A stretch of 64,000 bases of DNA from Synechococcales cyanobacterium CNB (GTDB lineage Bacteria; Planctomycetota; Phycisphaerae; Phycisphaerales; UBA1924), in NCBI GenBank assembly GCA_030263455.1, contig SZOZ01000001.1, positions 186,001-250,000 on the forward strand, read 5' to 3'. Within the stretch, counting starts at the first letter, position 1; every line of letters begins with the position of its first letter. The translations under genes were made by a program, and so were the position numbers. Positions 36,776 to 45,192 of the stretch are shown one piece after another. The notes below the pieces were generated by a model, which worked only from the letters and a program-made list of their open reading frames with translations, was not told the DNA's origin and did not search any database.

Positions 36776-37791
36776 CCTTTCAGGAGCCATCGTTCGTCCT
36801 CCGGGCGCATGACGGCCGCCGACCCGGGCATGGTAGCAGGATCGAGGCGGTCGCTGAACTCTCGTGCGTCCATCTCGTCGGCGTCGATGCCGCACCAGCG
36901 AGCGAGGAGGCCGATGATGCGCTCGGGTGAAACACCGCGCGCCCGATAGGTGTCGAGCCGCGTGTCGCCGTGGCGTTTGGCGAGGCGTCGGCCGTCGGGG
37001 CCGACGACGAGGGGGAGGTGCAGGTAGCGTGGCTCAGGGGCGAAGCCCAGAGCACGATAGAGCAGGAGCTGGCGAGCGGCGGAGTCGAGCAGGTCGTTGC
37101 CGCGGATGATGTCGGTAATGCCCTGACGGTGATCGTCAACGACGACGGCGAGCTGGTAGGCTGGCTGGGCGCGCCTGGTCCAGACGACGAAATCGCCGAT
37201 GGTGTCTGCGGGCGAGATCGCCCGTGGGCCTGCAATGGCGTCGTGGAAGCGGACGACGCCGTCCGCGCCGGTGGGCACGGCGAATCGCCAGTTGGTTTCG
37301 CGCTCGTCAAAGTCGCGCGGCGTGAGGGGGGGGCGGAGTTCGGGCGGAAATCTCACCTCTCGTCCACCGAACGATGGGGAGGGTGTCTCACCCGCCGCGC
37401 GCATCGGCTCGTCGTGCGGGGCCGAGGCCGCGGCCTCGATCTCTGAGCGGCTCAGTTCGCAGGGGTAGACGTGCCCCTCCTTGGCGAGCAGGCGCATGGC
37501 TTCGACGTGGGGTTCGAGGTCGTGCGACTGCACGATCGGTCCCACGTCCCAGTCCATACCGAGCCATTCGAGCAGCGAGATGCAGGACTCGGTCGCGCCC
37601 GGCTTGACGCGCGGGCTGTCGAGGTCCTCGACGCGGAGGACGATCCGCCAACCGGCGCGGCGTGCGATGGCCCAGGTGACCAGAAACGTGCGGGCGTTGC
37701 CAAGGTGGAGCGCGCCCGTGGGCGATGGCGCAAGGCGAGTGACCCCGGAGGCGTGGCGAGAGACGGGTTTTCCTCGGGTATCGTCGCTCAC
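36772..37791 (-). CDS. gluQ: Glutamyl-Q tRNA(Asp) synthetase
   Basis: 339 residues: the catalytic half of a glutamyl-tRNA synthetase without an anticodon-binding domain. It attaches glutamate to queuosine in tRNA-Asp. Visible: TRLAPSPTGALHLGNARTF (HIGH-equivalent), RVEDLDSPR, DFVVWTRRAQPAYQLAVVVDD and the KMSKS-equivalent RLAKRHGDT. The usual zinc-binding cysteines are mostly missing: only YPCELSR remains, and the YpGtCR segment is replaced by a Pro-rich insertion. The start is GTG 37791. DUF192 follows by ATGA overlap. Confidence 0.88.
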   Translation of the reverse strand: MSDDTRGKPVSRHASGVTRLAPSPTGALHLGNARTFLVTWAIARRAGWRIVLRVEDLDSPRVKPGATESCISLLEWLGMDWDVGPIVQSHDLEPHVEAMRLLAKEGHVYPCELSRSEIEAAASAPHDEPMRAAGETPSPSFGGREVRFPPELRPPLTPRDFDERETNWRFAVPTGADGVVRFHDAIAGPRAISPADTIGDFVVWTRRAQPAYQLAVVVDDHRQGITDIIRGNDLLDSAARQLLLYRALGFAPEPRYLHLPLVVGPDGRRLAKRHGDTRLDTYRARGVSPERIIGLLARWCGIDADEMDAREFSDRLDPATMPGSAAVMRPEDERWLLKG

Positions 37792-37800
37792 GGGCCGGGC

Positions 37801-37806
37801 ATGGTA
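37801..37806 (-). promoter_or_regulatory. -10-like TACCAT, 9 nt before gluQ start
   Basis: On the minus strand TACCAT ends 9 bases before GTG 37791. It shares bases with the divergent -10 TAGACT (37805-37810). Confidence 0.35.
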
Positions 37807-37810
37807 GACT
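37805..37810 (+). promoter_or_regulatory. Candidate -10 (TAGACT) for phhB
   Basis: TAGACT lies 36 bases before GTG 37847, leaving room for the GCAGGGGAG ribosome-binding site. It overlaps the divergent gluQ -10 by two bases. Confidence 0.4.
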
Positions 37811-37846
37811 GGTGTTCCCGCCCATCGAACCGCAGGGGAGCGCCGC

Positions 37847-38131
37847 GTGACGACGAAACTGAGCGAATCGGAGATTCAGGACGCTCTCGCAGAGACGCCG
37901 GAGTGGTCGGAAGTCAGCGGCGCCATCCAACGCACCTACGACTTCAAGGACTTCGTCCAGGCGATGCGGTTCGTCAACAGGGTGGCGGAGTACGCGGAGA
38001 AGGTCCAGCACCACCCCGACATCCTGGTGCGGTACAACAAGGTGACGATTTCGGTGAGCACACACGATGCGGGGGGCATCACCGAGAAGGACTTCGCGCT
38101 GGCGAAGGCGGTGGATGGAATGCAGCGATGA
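37847..38131 (+). CDS. phhB: Pterin-4a-carbinolamine dehydratase
   Basis: 94 residues, standard length. It dehydrates 4a-hydroxytetrahydropterins, recycling the cofactor of aromatic amino acid hydroxylases, and in some bacteria supports other pterin reactions. The signature is intact: QHHPDILVRYNKVTISVSTH (the HHP...THxxGG motif, His about 55-56). The GTG start has CAGGGGAG 6 bases upstream. No phenylalanine hydroxylase gene is nearby. The gene is divergent from gluQ. Confidence 0.92.
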   Translation: MTTKLSESEIQDALAETPEWSEVSGAIQRTYDFKDFVQAMRFVNRVAEYAEKVQHHPDILVRYNKVTISVSTHDAGGITEKDFALAKAVDGMQR

Positions 38132-38202
38132 AGAGGGCTGAGCGGGGACTGCAAGGCCCCGCCCGGAAGGGACGGAAGGAAGGGCTTTGAAAGGCTCCGC
38201 GG

Positions 38203-38922
38203 CTAGCGGAGTTCGACGGACCAGTAGGCTTCGTCGAGGAAGGCCTTCCACGAGGCGTACTTCTCGCTGCCGAGGCGGAGCGAGATCATCGGGTTGCGCT
38301 TAGGGCGAACGACAGGCCTGACCAGCCGCATGTGGGCCTGCTCCGGGGTGCGTCCACCCTTGCGGGCGTTGCAGGGGACGCAGGCGCAGACGAGGTTCTC
38401 CCAGGTGTCGCCGCCGCCTTGGGCGCGCGGGACGACGTGGTCGATGGTCAGTTCACTGGTCGGGAAGAAAGCCCCGCAGTACTGGCAGCGGTTGCGGTCG
38501 CGGGCGAAGAGATTGCGGCGGTTCAGTTTCACCTGCTGCACCGGCAGGCGGTCGTAGCCAAGCAGGCGGATGATGCGGGGCACGGCGAGATCGCAGCGGA
38601 CGGTGCGCACCCAGTCGTGCTTGGCCGGCTCGAACTCGCGCTGCAGCTCGGCGATCTCCGCCCAGGTGGCGAAGTCGTAGTTCAGGTACTTGCCGTTCTC
38701 GACGTGGATGACCTCGGCGTGGTTGCGGAAGAGGAGGGCGAAGGCCCGACGCGCGGAGACGACGCGCACGGCAACGTACAGCCGGTTGAGCACCAGCACC
38801 TTGGCCGACATGCCCTCGTTTCGCGGCAGGGAGAGCGATACCCCCGAAGGCAACCCGTCCTCCGAAAGCCCGTCCGCTTCGTTGAGCGGAACACCGACAG
38901 TCTGGTCCAGGTACCGGCTCAT
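38203..38922 (-). CDS. HNH endonuclease-family protein
   Basis: 239 residues from ATG 38922. The N-terminal about 140 residues include [23 protein letters not shown] and a basic region. The C-terminal HNH domain shows two zinc-binding CxxC pairs (CQYCG, CVPCN) around [20 protein letters not shown], ending in [11 protein letters not shown]. This small HNH family is widespread in environmental bacteria, and its substrate is unknown. The frame extends to 39105, but GAGGGAG lies 5 bases upstream of ATG 38922. No phage or restriction genes flank it. Confidence 0.82.
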   Translation of the reverse strand: MSRYLDQTVGVPLNEADGLSEDGLPSGVSLSLPRNEGMSAKVLVLNRLYVAVRVVSARRAFALLFRNHAEVIHVENGKYLNYDFATWAEIAELQREFEPAKHDWVRTVRCDLAVPRIIRLLGYDRLPVQQVKLNRRNLFARDRNRCQYCGAFFPTSELTIDHVVPRAQGGGDTWENLVCACVPCNARKGGRTPEQAHMRLVRPVVRPKRNPMISLRLGSEKYASWKAFLDEAYWSVELR

Positions 38923-38964
38923 GCTCCCTCGGGCGGTCTTGACCCGTTCGGCCGCCCCAATGTC

Positions 38965-38992
38965 ATAGTAGGTCGTCCCGGCCCGATCAACA
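38965..38992 (-). promoter_or_regulatory. Possible promoter of the HNH gene
   Basis: On the minus strand TGTTGA and TACTAT are separated by 16 bases. The leader of about 40 bases would include the GAGGGAG ribosome-binding site. The match is moderate. Confidence 0.3.
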
Positions 38993-39068
38993 CTTTCCCC
39001 GATGTTGGGCATCAGGGCGAGGCGGGGATCTCGTCCTGTCTCTCGCCTTCGGCCTGTGGCCATGGGCC

Positions 39069-40664
39069 TCAATGACGGAATCGCCTGATGCCGGTCGTCA
39101 CGCACGTCACGCCTCGGTCTTGACAGAGCGTGAACGTCTCGGCGTCGCGTCTGGAGCCGCCCGGGTGGACGATCATCGTCACGCCGGCGTCGATGAGCAC
39201 GCGCGGTCCGTCAGGGAAGGGAAAGAAGGCGTCGCTGACGGCGATCGCGCCACGGGAGAGGACGCCCGCCTTCTCGGCGGCGATGCGGCAGGAAGCGAGG
39301 CGGTCCATCTGACCCGCGCCCGCACCGAAGAGCCGCACCCCCCCCCCTTCAGGGGCCGTGCCGCCGATGGCGACGGCGTTGCTGGACAGAGCGCGGACGA
39401 CGGCTTCCAGGGCGCGGGCCTCGGCGAGGCGCTCTGGCGTCGGGGACGGGCCTGCGGCGTGGACCCACGAAGTGGTGTCGCCGGGCCTGTCGTCGCGCTC
39501 CTGCAGCAGCAGCCCGCCGGCGATCGATCGGGCCTCGAGCGTGCCGAACGGGCGCGCGCCACGGCCGGTTTGCAGGATGCGGAGGTTCTTCCAGCGTTCG
39601 CGGAGGCGTTCGAGCGCGGCCCACTCGAAGGATGGCGCGACGACGACCTCGAAGAAGGCGTCCTCGGCGCAGAGGCGCTCCGCGGCCGCGGCGTCCACCT
39701 CCGCGCTGAGCGCGACGATGCCGCCGTAGCCCGCGAGGGGGTCGCCGGCGATCGCGAGTTCGACGGCGAGCGTGGCGTCGTCGGCGAGGGCCGCGCCGCA
39801 TGGGTTGGTGTGCTTAACGACGCACGCGCCGACACGGCCCGAATCGCACGCCGCGAGCATGAGCGCAAGGTCGAGGGCGGCCGCGGCGTCGAGCAGGTTG
39901 TTGTAACTGAGCGGCTTGCCGTGCAGTTGCTCGGCGGTGACCACGCTCGGACCGGTCCAGGCCGAAAAGGCGTATGCGGCGGCGGCCTGGTGGGGGTTCT
40001 CGCCGTAGCGGAGTTGGGCGCGCCGCTCGTAAACCAGCCGGAGTTGGAGAGGGAATCGCTCGCCGCTCGTGCCGAGCAGGTAGGCCGCGACCGCGGCGTC
40101 GTACGCGCTGGTGTGGGCGAAGGCGGTGGCAGCGAGGTCGGTGCGGAGGGCACGGGTGGTCGCGCCACCGGTGCGTTCGATGACGTCGAGCACGCGCCGG
40201 TAGTCCGCGGGATCGGAGACGACTGCGACCCACTCGTGGTTCTTCGCCGCCGAGCGGACCATCGCCGGGCCGCCGATGTCGATTTGCTCGACGGCTTCAT
40301 CCCGCGCGACGCCAGGTCTGGCGATGGTTCGTTCGAAAGGGTAGAGGTTGACGCAGACGAGGTCGATGGGGCCGATGGTGTGGCGGCGCATCGCTTCGGC
40401 GTGGTCGGGGTTGTCGCGCAGGGCGAGGATGCCGCCGTGGATGGCGGGGTGAAGGGTCTTGACTCGGCCGTCCATCATCTCGGGGAAGCCGGTCACACGC
40501 TCAACGGGTGTGACGGTGAGGCCGGCGTCGGCGAGTGCGCGAGCGGTGCCGCCGGTGGAGACGAGTTCGACGCTCAGGGCGGCGAGGGCGCGTGCGAACT
40601 CGACGATGCCGGTCTTGTCGCTGACGGAGAGCAGCGCACGGCGGATCGGGACGAGGTCGGGCAT
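39069..40664 (-). CDS. purH: Bifunctional AICAR transformylase/IMP cyclohydrolase PurH
   Basis: 531 residues, normal length. It catalyses the last two steps of IMP synthesis, using 10-formyl-THF. The N-terminal cyclohydrolase shows [29 protein letters not shown] and NLYPFE, with [15 protein letters not shown]. The C-terminal transformylase shows [16 protein letters not shown] (catalytic Lys-His) and DAFFPFPDG. Start ATG 40664 has TATCAT 7 bases upstream. A run of nine C bases near 39340 encodes glycines. Confidence 0.95.
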   Translation of the reverse strand: MPDLVPIRRALLSVSDKTGIVEFARALAALSVELVSTGGTARALADAGLTVTPVERVTGFPEMMDGRVKTLHPAIHGGILALRDNPDHAEAMRRHTIGPIDLVCVNLYPFERTIARPGVARDEAVEQIDIGGPAMVRSAAKNHEWVAVVSDPADYRRVLDVIERTGGATTRALRTDLAATAFAHTSAYDAAVAAYLLGTSGERFPLQLRLVYERRAQLRYGENPHQAAAAYAFSAWTGPSVVTAEQLHGKPLSYNNLLDAAAALDLALMLAACDSGRVGACVVKHTNPCGAALADDATLAVELAIAGDPLAGYGGIVALSAEVDAAAAERLCAEDAFFEVVVAPSFEWAALERLRERWKNLRILQTGRGARPFGTLEARSIAGGLLLQERDDRPGDTTSWVHAAGPSPTPERLAEARALEAVVRALSSNAVAIGGTAPEGGGVRLFGAGAGQMDRLASCRIAAEKAGVLSRGAIAVSDAFFPFPDGPRVLIDAGVTMIVHPGGSRRDAETFTLCQDRGVTCVTTGIRRFRH

Positions 40665-40671
40665 CGCGCGG

Positions 40672-40677
40672 ATGATA
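40672..40677 (-). promoter_or_regulatory. -10-like TATCAT, 7 nt before purH start
   Basis: On the minus strand TATCAT ends 7 bases before the purH ATG. It lies between purH and the upstream propeller gene, giving purH its own start. Confidence 0.45.
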
Positions 40678-40689
40678 CCGTGGCGAGAA

Positions 40690-41892
40690 TCAGGAGCGCG
40701 GGACGAACTTGGCGACGACTCCCTGCGCGCTGACGGCGTAGAGGTTGCCGTCCACGAAGGCGTCGGGCCGCAGGATGGCGACCCCGGGGAGCGCGGCCCG
40801 TTCCACGACGTCGCCGGTGTCCGGGTCGAGGGTGAGGGCTTCGCGGCCGTTGAAGACGAGCAGGCGGCCGGCGCGGACGCCGATGACGGTGCCGGTGACG
40901 CCCGAGGCGGCCCAGCGTTCCGTGCCGGTTGCGGCGTCGAGGGCGAGCAGGCCGCGATCCTCGGTGCCGACGTAGACGACGCCCTGATGATGAGTGGGCT
41001 GTTGGCGGAGCGGCCGCGCGGTGCGTACGCGCCAGGCGAGTTCGCCACCGTGGGCGTGGAAGGCATAGATGGACTGGTCGAGGCTGGCGATGAACATGGT
41101 GGAGCCGTCGGCTGCAGGGGTCGCGTCGCTTCCTGCGAAGATGCGTGCGCGGCCGACGAGGCTGCCGGAGGCGGCGTCGAGGAAGGCGACGTTGCCGGAG
41201 CGAGAGACGAGGCCGACGGCATCGCCGACAATGACGGGGTCGGTGTCGATCGGATCGCCCATGCCGAAGGCCCAGGCGCGAACGGGCGCGCCGAGCAGGT
41301 ACGCCGAGGCCTCGCCGGCGGGCGTGCCGTTGATGATGAGCCCCTCGGCGAGCATGGGGCTGGTGCTGGCGACTTTGGCGAGAGGCTTGCGGTCGAGGAG
41401 GTTGCCGGTCGTCACGTCGATGGCGAAGAGTTCGGATTCGCTGGAGACGATGACCCGTGAGCCGTCGCGGACGTGGCCGAGAAAGCGCGTGAGCGGCGTT
41501 GCGAGTTCGTTTGCGTTGCGGAGCGCGCCCGTATCGGCTTCGAGAACGCTGAGCACGCTGCCGGACTCGTGGACGACGACAATGTCGTCGTAGGGGGTCA
41601 GGTGGGTGACGCGCTGGCGCGGGCCGACGTGGGCGAAGCCGCGCCAGTCGAGGCGGTAGCCGAGGCGGCCCCAGTCGTCGTGATTGACCTGGAAGGCCCT
41701 GCGCCTGGCTTCGATTGTTGACGCGCCGGGCGAACGAGCGGAAGTCGTGCGGGTAGTCGAGGCGGATGACGACGGCCCTTCGTCGCTCGTGCAGGCTGCC
41801 GTGCCGCAGAGTGATGCGAGCGTCAGCAGGCCCCCCAGCCCGACTGACAGAGCCATCCGGGCCGTCCGCTTCCGATCGCCACGCTGTGCCAT
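40690..41892 (-). CDS. PQQ-like beta-propeller lipoprotein
   Basis: 400 residues. A lipoprotein-type signal (LGGLLTLASLCGTAAC) is followed by a Ser/Thr-rich linker and repeated propeller blades, each with an A/G-hydrophobic-D-TG core: VLEADTGALR, AIDVTTGNLLD, FLDAASGSLVG, ALDAATGTERW and LDPDTGDVVE. This resembles BamB-like or PQQ-dehydrogenase-like propellers, but no enzymatic cofactor motif is seen; a scaffolding role in the envelope is likely. GGGAGG lies 9 bases upstream of ATG 41892. It lies upstream of purH on the same strand. Confidence 0.83.
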   Translation of the reverse strand: MAQRGDRKRTARMALSVGLGGLLTLASLCGTAACTSDEGPSSSASTTRTTSARSPGASTIEARRRAFQVNHDDWGRLGYRLDWRGFAHVGPRQRVTHLTPYDDIVVVHESGSVLSVLEADTGALRNANELATPLTRFLGHVRDGSRVIVSSESELFAIDVTTGNLLDRKPLAKVASTSPMLAEGLIINGTPAGEASAYLLGAPVRAWAFGMGDPIDTDPVIVGDAVGLVSRSGNVAFLDAASGSLVGRARIFAGSDATPAADGSTMFIASLDQSIYAFHAHGGELAWRVRTARPLRQQPTHHQGVVYVGTEDRGLLALDAATGTERWAASGVTGTVIGVRAGRLLVFNGREALTLDPDTGDVVERAALPGVAILRPDAFVDGNLYAVSAQGVVAKFVPRS

Positions 41893-42046
41893 CCGCATCA
41901 GCCTCCCGGGTGTCCGAGGGTGGAGGGTCGGGGGACCGGTGGGCGTTCGCACGCCCCGGCCCCGCCCGCAGGGACCGGCAGTATCCGGCCTGACCCTCCG
42001 TTGGTCAAGCCTAGGACGGGTTGGCGCGTTCGCTCGGCGAGGTTTC

Positions 42047-42052
42047 TACGCT
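42047..42052 (+). promoter_or_regulatory. -10-like TACGCT, 6 nt before ribE start
   Basis: TACGCT ends 6 bases before GTG 42059. No FMN riboswitch is evident in the short upstream gap. Confidence 0.45.
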
Positions 42053-42058
42053 GTCGGC

Positions 42059-42664
42059 GTGTTCACCGGCATCGTTCAGGCTGTCGGGCGGGTGGATGCC
42101 CTCACGCCGATCCCGGCGGGGCTGCGGATCCAGATCGACCCGCAGGGGTGGGCGTGCCGGCCCGAGCCTGGGGAGTCGATCGCGGTCAACGGGGTGTGCC
42201 TGACCTGCCATGCCCTTCCGGACGAGTTGCCGATGCTGGTCTTCGACGCGGTTCCTGAGACGCTGACGCGGACGACTCTCGGCTCGCTCGCTCCCGGGTC
42301 GCGGGTGAACCTCGAGCGATCGCTGCGTGCGGACTCACTGCTCGGCGGGCACCTCGTGCAGGGGCACGTCGATGCGCTGGGGACGGTGGAGCGCATCGCG
42401 CGCGAGCCGGAGTGGCGCGTGCGAATCCGCACGCCGGAGTCGCTCACGCCGCTGGTGGTGCCGAAGGGGTCGATCGCGGTGGACGGCGTGTCGCTGACGA
42501 TCGCTTGCACGGAGCCGGGACGGGCGGCGTTCGAGGTTGCGCTGATCCCCGCGACACTGGAACGGACGACGCTCGGTGGCCTGGTCGAGGGAACGCACGT
42601 GAACCTCGAGACGGACATCATCGCGCGGACTGTGGTGCACGCGCTGGCGCGCATCCGCGGATGA
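42059..42664 (+). CDS. ribE: Riboflavin synthase alpha chain
   Basis: 201 residues with two lumazine-binding repeats, as usual. It makes riboflavin from two 6,7-dimethyl-8-ribityllumazine molecules. The start MFTGIVQAVG is diagnostic and fixes GTG 42059. The first repeat holds SIAVNGVCLTC and SLLGGHLVQGHVD; the second holds SIAVDGVSLTIA and HVNLETDIIAR. The gene stands alone; ribF is 33 kb away. The leaderless start leaves no space for a leader riboswitch. Confidence 0.95.
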   Translation: MFTGIVQAVGRVDALTPIPAGLRIQIDPQGWACRPEPGESIAVNGVCLTCHALPDELPMLVFDAVPETLTRTTLGSLAPGSRVNLERSLRADSLLGGHLVQGHVDALGTVERIAREPEWRVRIRTPESLTPLVVPKGSIAVDGVSLTIACTEPGRAAFEVALIPATLERTTLGGLVEGTHVNLETDIIARTVVHALARIRG

Positions 42665-42701
42665 CCGCACTGGGTGGCGGGTGCGAGCGAGTGTGATGAA
42701 A

Positions 42702-42732
42702 GCCGGCGCACCCTTTGATGGGGTGCGCCGGC
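42702..42732 (-). terminator. Strong hairpin between convergent ribE and M23 genes
   Basis: GCCGGCGCACCC (42702-42713) pairs perfectly with GGGTGCGCCGGC (42721-42732) around a 7-base loop. On the minus strand it is followed by TTTCATC, so it best serves the M23 peptidase gene; it may also stop ribE transcripts. Confidence 0.7.
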
Positions 42733-42773
42733 GAGGCGTGCGGGGCGTCTCTCTCGTGTCGCCCCGGGGAGCC

Positions 42774-44423
42774 TCAGGCGAGGCGTCGGCGGCGTACGGG
42801 GATGAGGAGCGTGCCGCCGAGGAGCGCGAGTGTCGCGGGGCCGGGGACGACGTTGAAGCGGTCGAAGGCATCGAGCCGGCGGGTGAAGTAGTCATCGCCG
42901 TCGTAGTCAGCGACGAGCCAGTAGGAGCCCATCTCGCTGAGGGGCGAGAGCGTGTGATTGAAGAGTTCGCCCTCGCTGTCCATCGGGGCGTAGGTGAGGA
43001 TTTGTCCCTGGAGAGAGAGGGGGAGGTCGCGGTCGGGGCGCGCGGTGAGGAGCATCAGGGGAACGCCGGCGTCGGGGAGGAAGTTGAGCATCGACTCGAT
43101 GATGAGCGGCTTGCCCATGGCGTAGTTGGTCTTCTCGAGTTCGACGGTCTGGATGAAGTTGTCGAGAAGGATGCGTTGGACCTTGGTGTTCTTGTTGCCC
43201 GAGTAGTCCTCGACGGTGATCGTGACGTCGTAGAAGTCGTCGGGGAAGAGGGCGTGCGCGTTCTTCGCGGCGTCGTTGGCCTCGCTGCTCGGCGTGTTCC
43301 ACTTCCGACCTTCGCCCTTCCTGACGTTGGAGTTCCAGTAGAGGTCCATGTTCGCCTTCTTGACGACACCCGTGCCGTCGGCGTTGGTGACGGTGAAGCA
43401 GTGCACGAGGTCCTTGTTGTCGCCGCTGCCGTCGTTCGAGTTTGCTCGCTTGTCGTTCGAGAAGAGTGCGCGGACGAGTTCGTGGTTGCGGAAGTCGTCG
43501 TAGTCCTGGCCCGCGCCGAGGAACTGTCCACGGAAGTCCACGGTGTTGACAGCCCCGGTGTCGCCGGCGGCGGTGACGCCCTTGGCCTGGAATCCGATCT
43601 TGCGGACACCTATGTAGCGTCCGTCCTTGTGCCACTGGTCCCACGCTGAGGCGACGATGTCGAAGTCGGCCGAGCCGTCGTGGTCTTCCTTGCCGGCCTT
43701 GATGCTGCGGGTGGCGGCGCGAGCGCCGACGATGGCGGCGTCCTTGCCGGGGCCGCCGGGAACCTTGAGGAAGAAGTAGTCGTTGTCGTCGCGTTCGGTC
43801 TCGTCCATCATGCCGTGGGTGTTTTTGGTGTGAGTGCCGAGGCGGTCGTGGGCGGCGACGCGGAACCGCACCGCGCCGACAGAAGGCTTGTGGGTGTCCT
43901 CGTTTCCCTTCGCGGGCGTGACGTGGGCGAGCAGGTCGTCCACGGGCTTGCCGATCTTGGTCCACGCGCTCTCGTTGTTGGCCCAATCGAAGTGGAGGTG
44001 GGCGGGGTGACCCGTGCCCTTGCGCACCTTGCCGAGGGTCGTGCCTGCGGCGATCTTGTCGCCGACCTTGAGGTCCTTGTGCGGCTCAAGGTGGACGAGG
44101 TTGAATGTCTGTCCATAGGCGCCGGCCTTGTTCTCCGCCAGAACGAGGTAGGAGTTGTATCCATCGCTCTTGATCGCGCGGACGAAGTAGTCCTTCATCC
44201 ACGCGGGCGCCTTCATCTCGTCGCCGGCCTTCACCTCGATGTCCACGCCCTCGTGGAAGTGCAGCCCGCCGGCCCTTTCCTGGTACTGGCCGTAGCCGTT
44301 GTAGAGCGGACTCTTCCAGTCGTTGGGCGTGATGGGCCAGTCGTTCTGGGCCTTGGCGGAGGAGGTCAGGGCGGAGGCCGCGGTCAGGGCGGCTGCGATC
44401 ACGATCTTGCTCACGGTTCGCAT
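42774..44423 (-). CDS. Secreted M23-type peptidase-domain protein with PEP-CTERM-like tail
   Basis: 549 residues. The signal peptide ends near residue 25 (ALTSSAKAQ). An M23/LytM domain (about 40-170) keeps both metal motifs, HFHEGVDIEV (HxxxD) and HPAHLHFDW (HxH), consistent with an active peptidoglycan or peptide endopeptidase. A long beta-rich region follows. The C-terminus VVPGPATLALLGG...RRRR has the layout of PEP-CTERM sorting signals (P-x-P box, hydrophobic helix, Arg cluster), with VPGP replacing VPEP. AAGGAG lies 7 bases before the ATG. Confidence 0.83.
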   Translation of the reverse strand: MRTVSKIVIAAALTAASALTSSAKAQNDWPITPNDWKSPLYNGYGQYQERAGGLHFHEGVDIEVKAGDEMKAPAWMKDYFVRAIKSDGYNSYLVLAENKAGAYGQTFNLVHLEPHKDLKVGDKIAAGTTLGKVRKGTGHPAHLHFDWANNESAWTKIGKPVDDLLAHVTPAKGNEDTHKPSVGAVRFRVAAHDRLGTHTKNTHGMMDETERDDNDYFFLKVPGGPGKDAAIVGARAATRSIKAGKEDHDGSADFDIVASAWDQWHKDGRYIGVRKIGFQAKGVTAAGDTGAVNTVDFRGQFLGAGQDYDDFRNHELVRALFSNDKRANSNDGSGDNKDLVHCFTVTNADGTGVVKKANMDLYWNSNVRKGEGRKWNTPSSEANDAAKNAHALFPDDFYDVTITVEDYSGNKNTKVQRILLDNFIQTVELEKTNYAMGKPLIIESMLNFLPDAGVPLMLLTARPDRDLPLSLQGQILTYAPMDSEGELFNHTLSPLSEMGSYWLVADYDGDDYFTRRLDAFDRFNVVPGPATLALLGGTLLIPVRRRRLA

Positions 44424-44591
44424 GTCTGGACTCCTTGTCGTGTCGGCCGCACGCCGGCCGGGGTGGTCGATACCCGATGGCACGAACGGAGCCGCACGTG
44501 AACACTCACGCTGGGAGTTTCCGAGGGTTGTCCTCGAAGTGCGTGTTTCGGGAGTTGGGGAGGCTCTCGGCCCTCGTTCCGCGAGGGACGC

Positions 44592-44597
44592 TACTCT
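44592..44597 (+). promoter_or_regulatory. -10-like TACTCT, 6 nt before ruvC start
   Basis: TACTCT ends 6 bases before GTG 44604, in the leaderless arrangement. Confidence 0.45.
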
Positions 44598-44603
44598 GAT
44601 CTC

Positions 44604-45143
44604 GTGCGCGTTCTGGGCGTCGATCCCGGCCTGCGGCTGACCGGCTACGGGTGCGTGGACGGGCTGGGTGAGCGGCCCGCGCTGGTCGAGGCGGGGGTGT
44701 TGCGGCTGGGCGCGCCGCGGCCTCGCGGGGCGGATGAGCCGCGTCGTCCGCCGGACGCTGTGAGTGTGTCGGCGAGACTGGCGGAGCTGGACGGGGACTT
44801 CCGCGAGTTGTTGGTACGGCTTCGGCCTGACGTTGTGGCGGTCGAGTCGCTCTTCGCGCACTACAAGCACCCTGCGACCGCGATCGTGATGGGGCACGCG
44901 CGGGGGGTGCTGCTGCTGGCGATCCGGTCGGCTGGCGTGCGGCTGGTGGAGTACAGGCCGAACGAGGTGAAGAAGTCGCTGACGGGGTTCGGGCACGCGA
45001 GCAAGGAGCAGATGCAGGCGGCGGTGCAGGCGTTCTTTTCTTTGGCTGAGCCGCCCGAGCCGCCGGACGTGGCCGATGCGCTGGCGGTGGCGCTGTGCGC
45101 GGCGCGGCGTTTGGCGGTCGATCCGGTCAAGACGGGGTGGTGA
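44604..45143 (+). CDS. ruvC: Holliday junction resolvase RuvC
   Basis: 179 residues. The endonuclease cuts Holliday junctions with RuvAB. The four acidic catalytic residues are present: Asp7 (VLGVDPG), Glu81 (VAVESLF), Asp155 and Asp158 (PPDVADALAVA). A loop of about 15 extra residues around 36-52 (LGAPRPRGADEPRRPPD) lengthens the N-terminal half. The GTG start leads at once into the first beta strand. ruvA and ruvB are not in the window. Confidence 0.95.
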   Translation: MRVLGVDPGLRLTGYGCVDGLGERPALVEAGVLRLGAPRPRGADEPRRPPDAVSVSARLAELDGDFRELLVRLRPDVVAVESLFAHYKHPATAIVMGHARGVLLLAIRSAGVRLVEYRPNEVKKSLTGFGHASKEQMQAAVQAFFSLAEPPEPPDVADALAVALCAARRLAVDPVKTGW

Positions 45144-45178
45144 GGGGCAAACCGGAACTCGCCGATCGTCCTGCCCTC

Positions 45179-45184
45179 TAGACT
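45179..45184 (+). promoter_or_regulatory. -10-like TAGACT, 8 nt before start codon
   Basis: TAGACT ends 8 bases before ATG 45193. The same hexamer is used before the tRNA gene (60999-61004). Confidence 0.5.
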
Positions 45185-45192
45185 GTGTGCCC

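Noticed and set aside
42000-42058. FMN riboswitch before ribE
   Set aside because: The -10 hexamer is only 6 bases from the start codon and no conserved RFN-type stems are visible in the gap.
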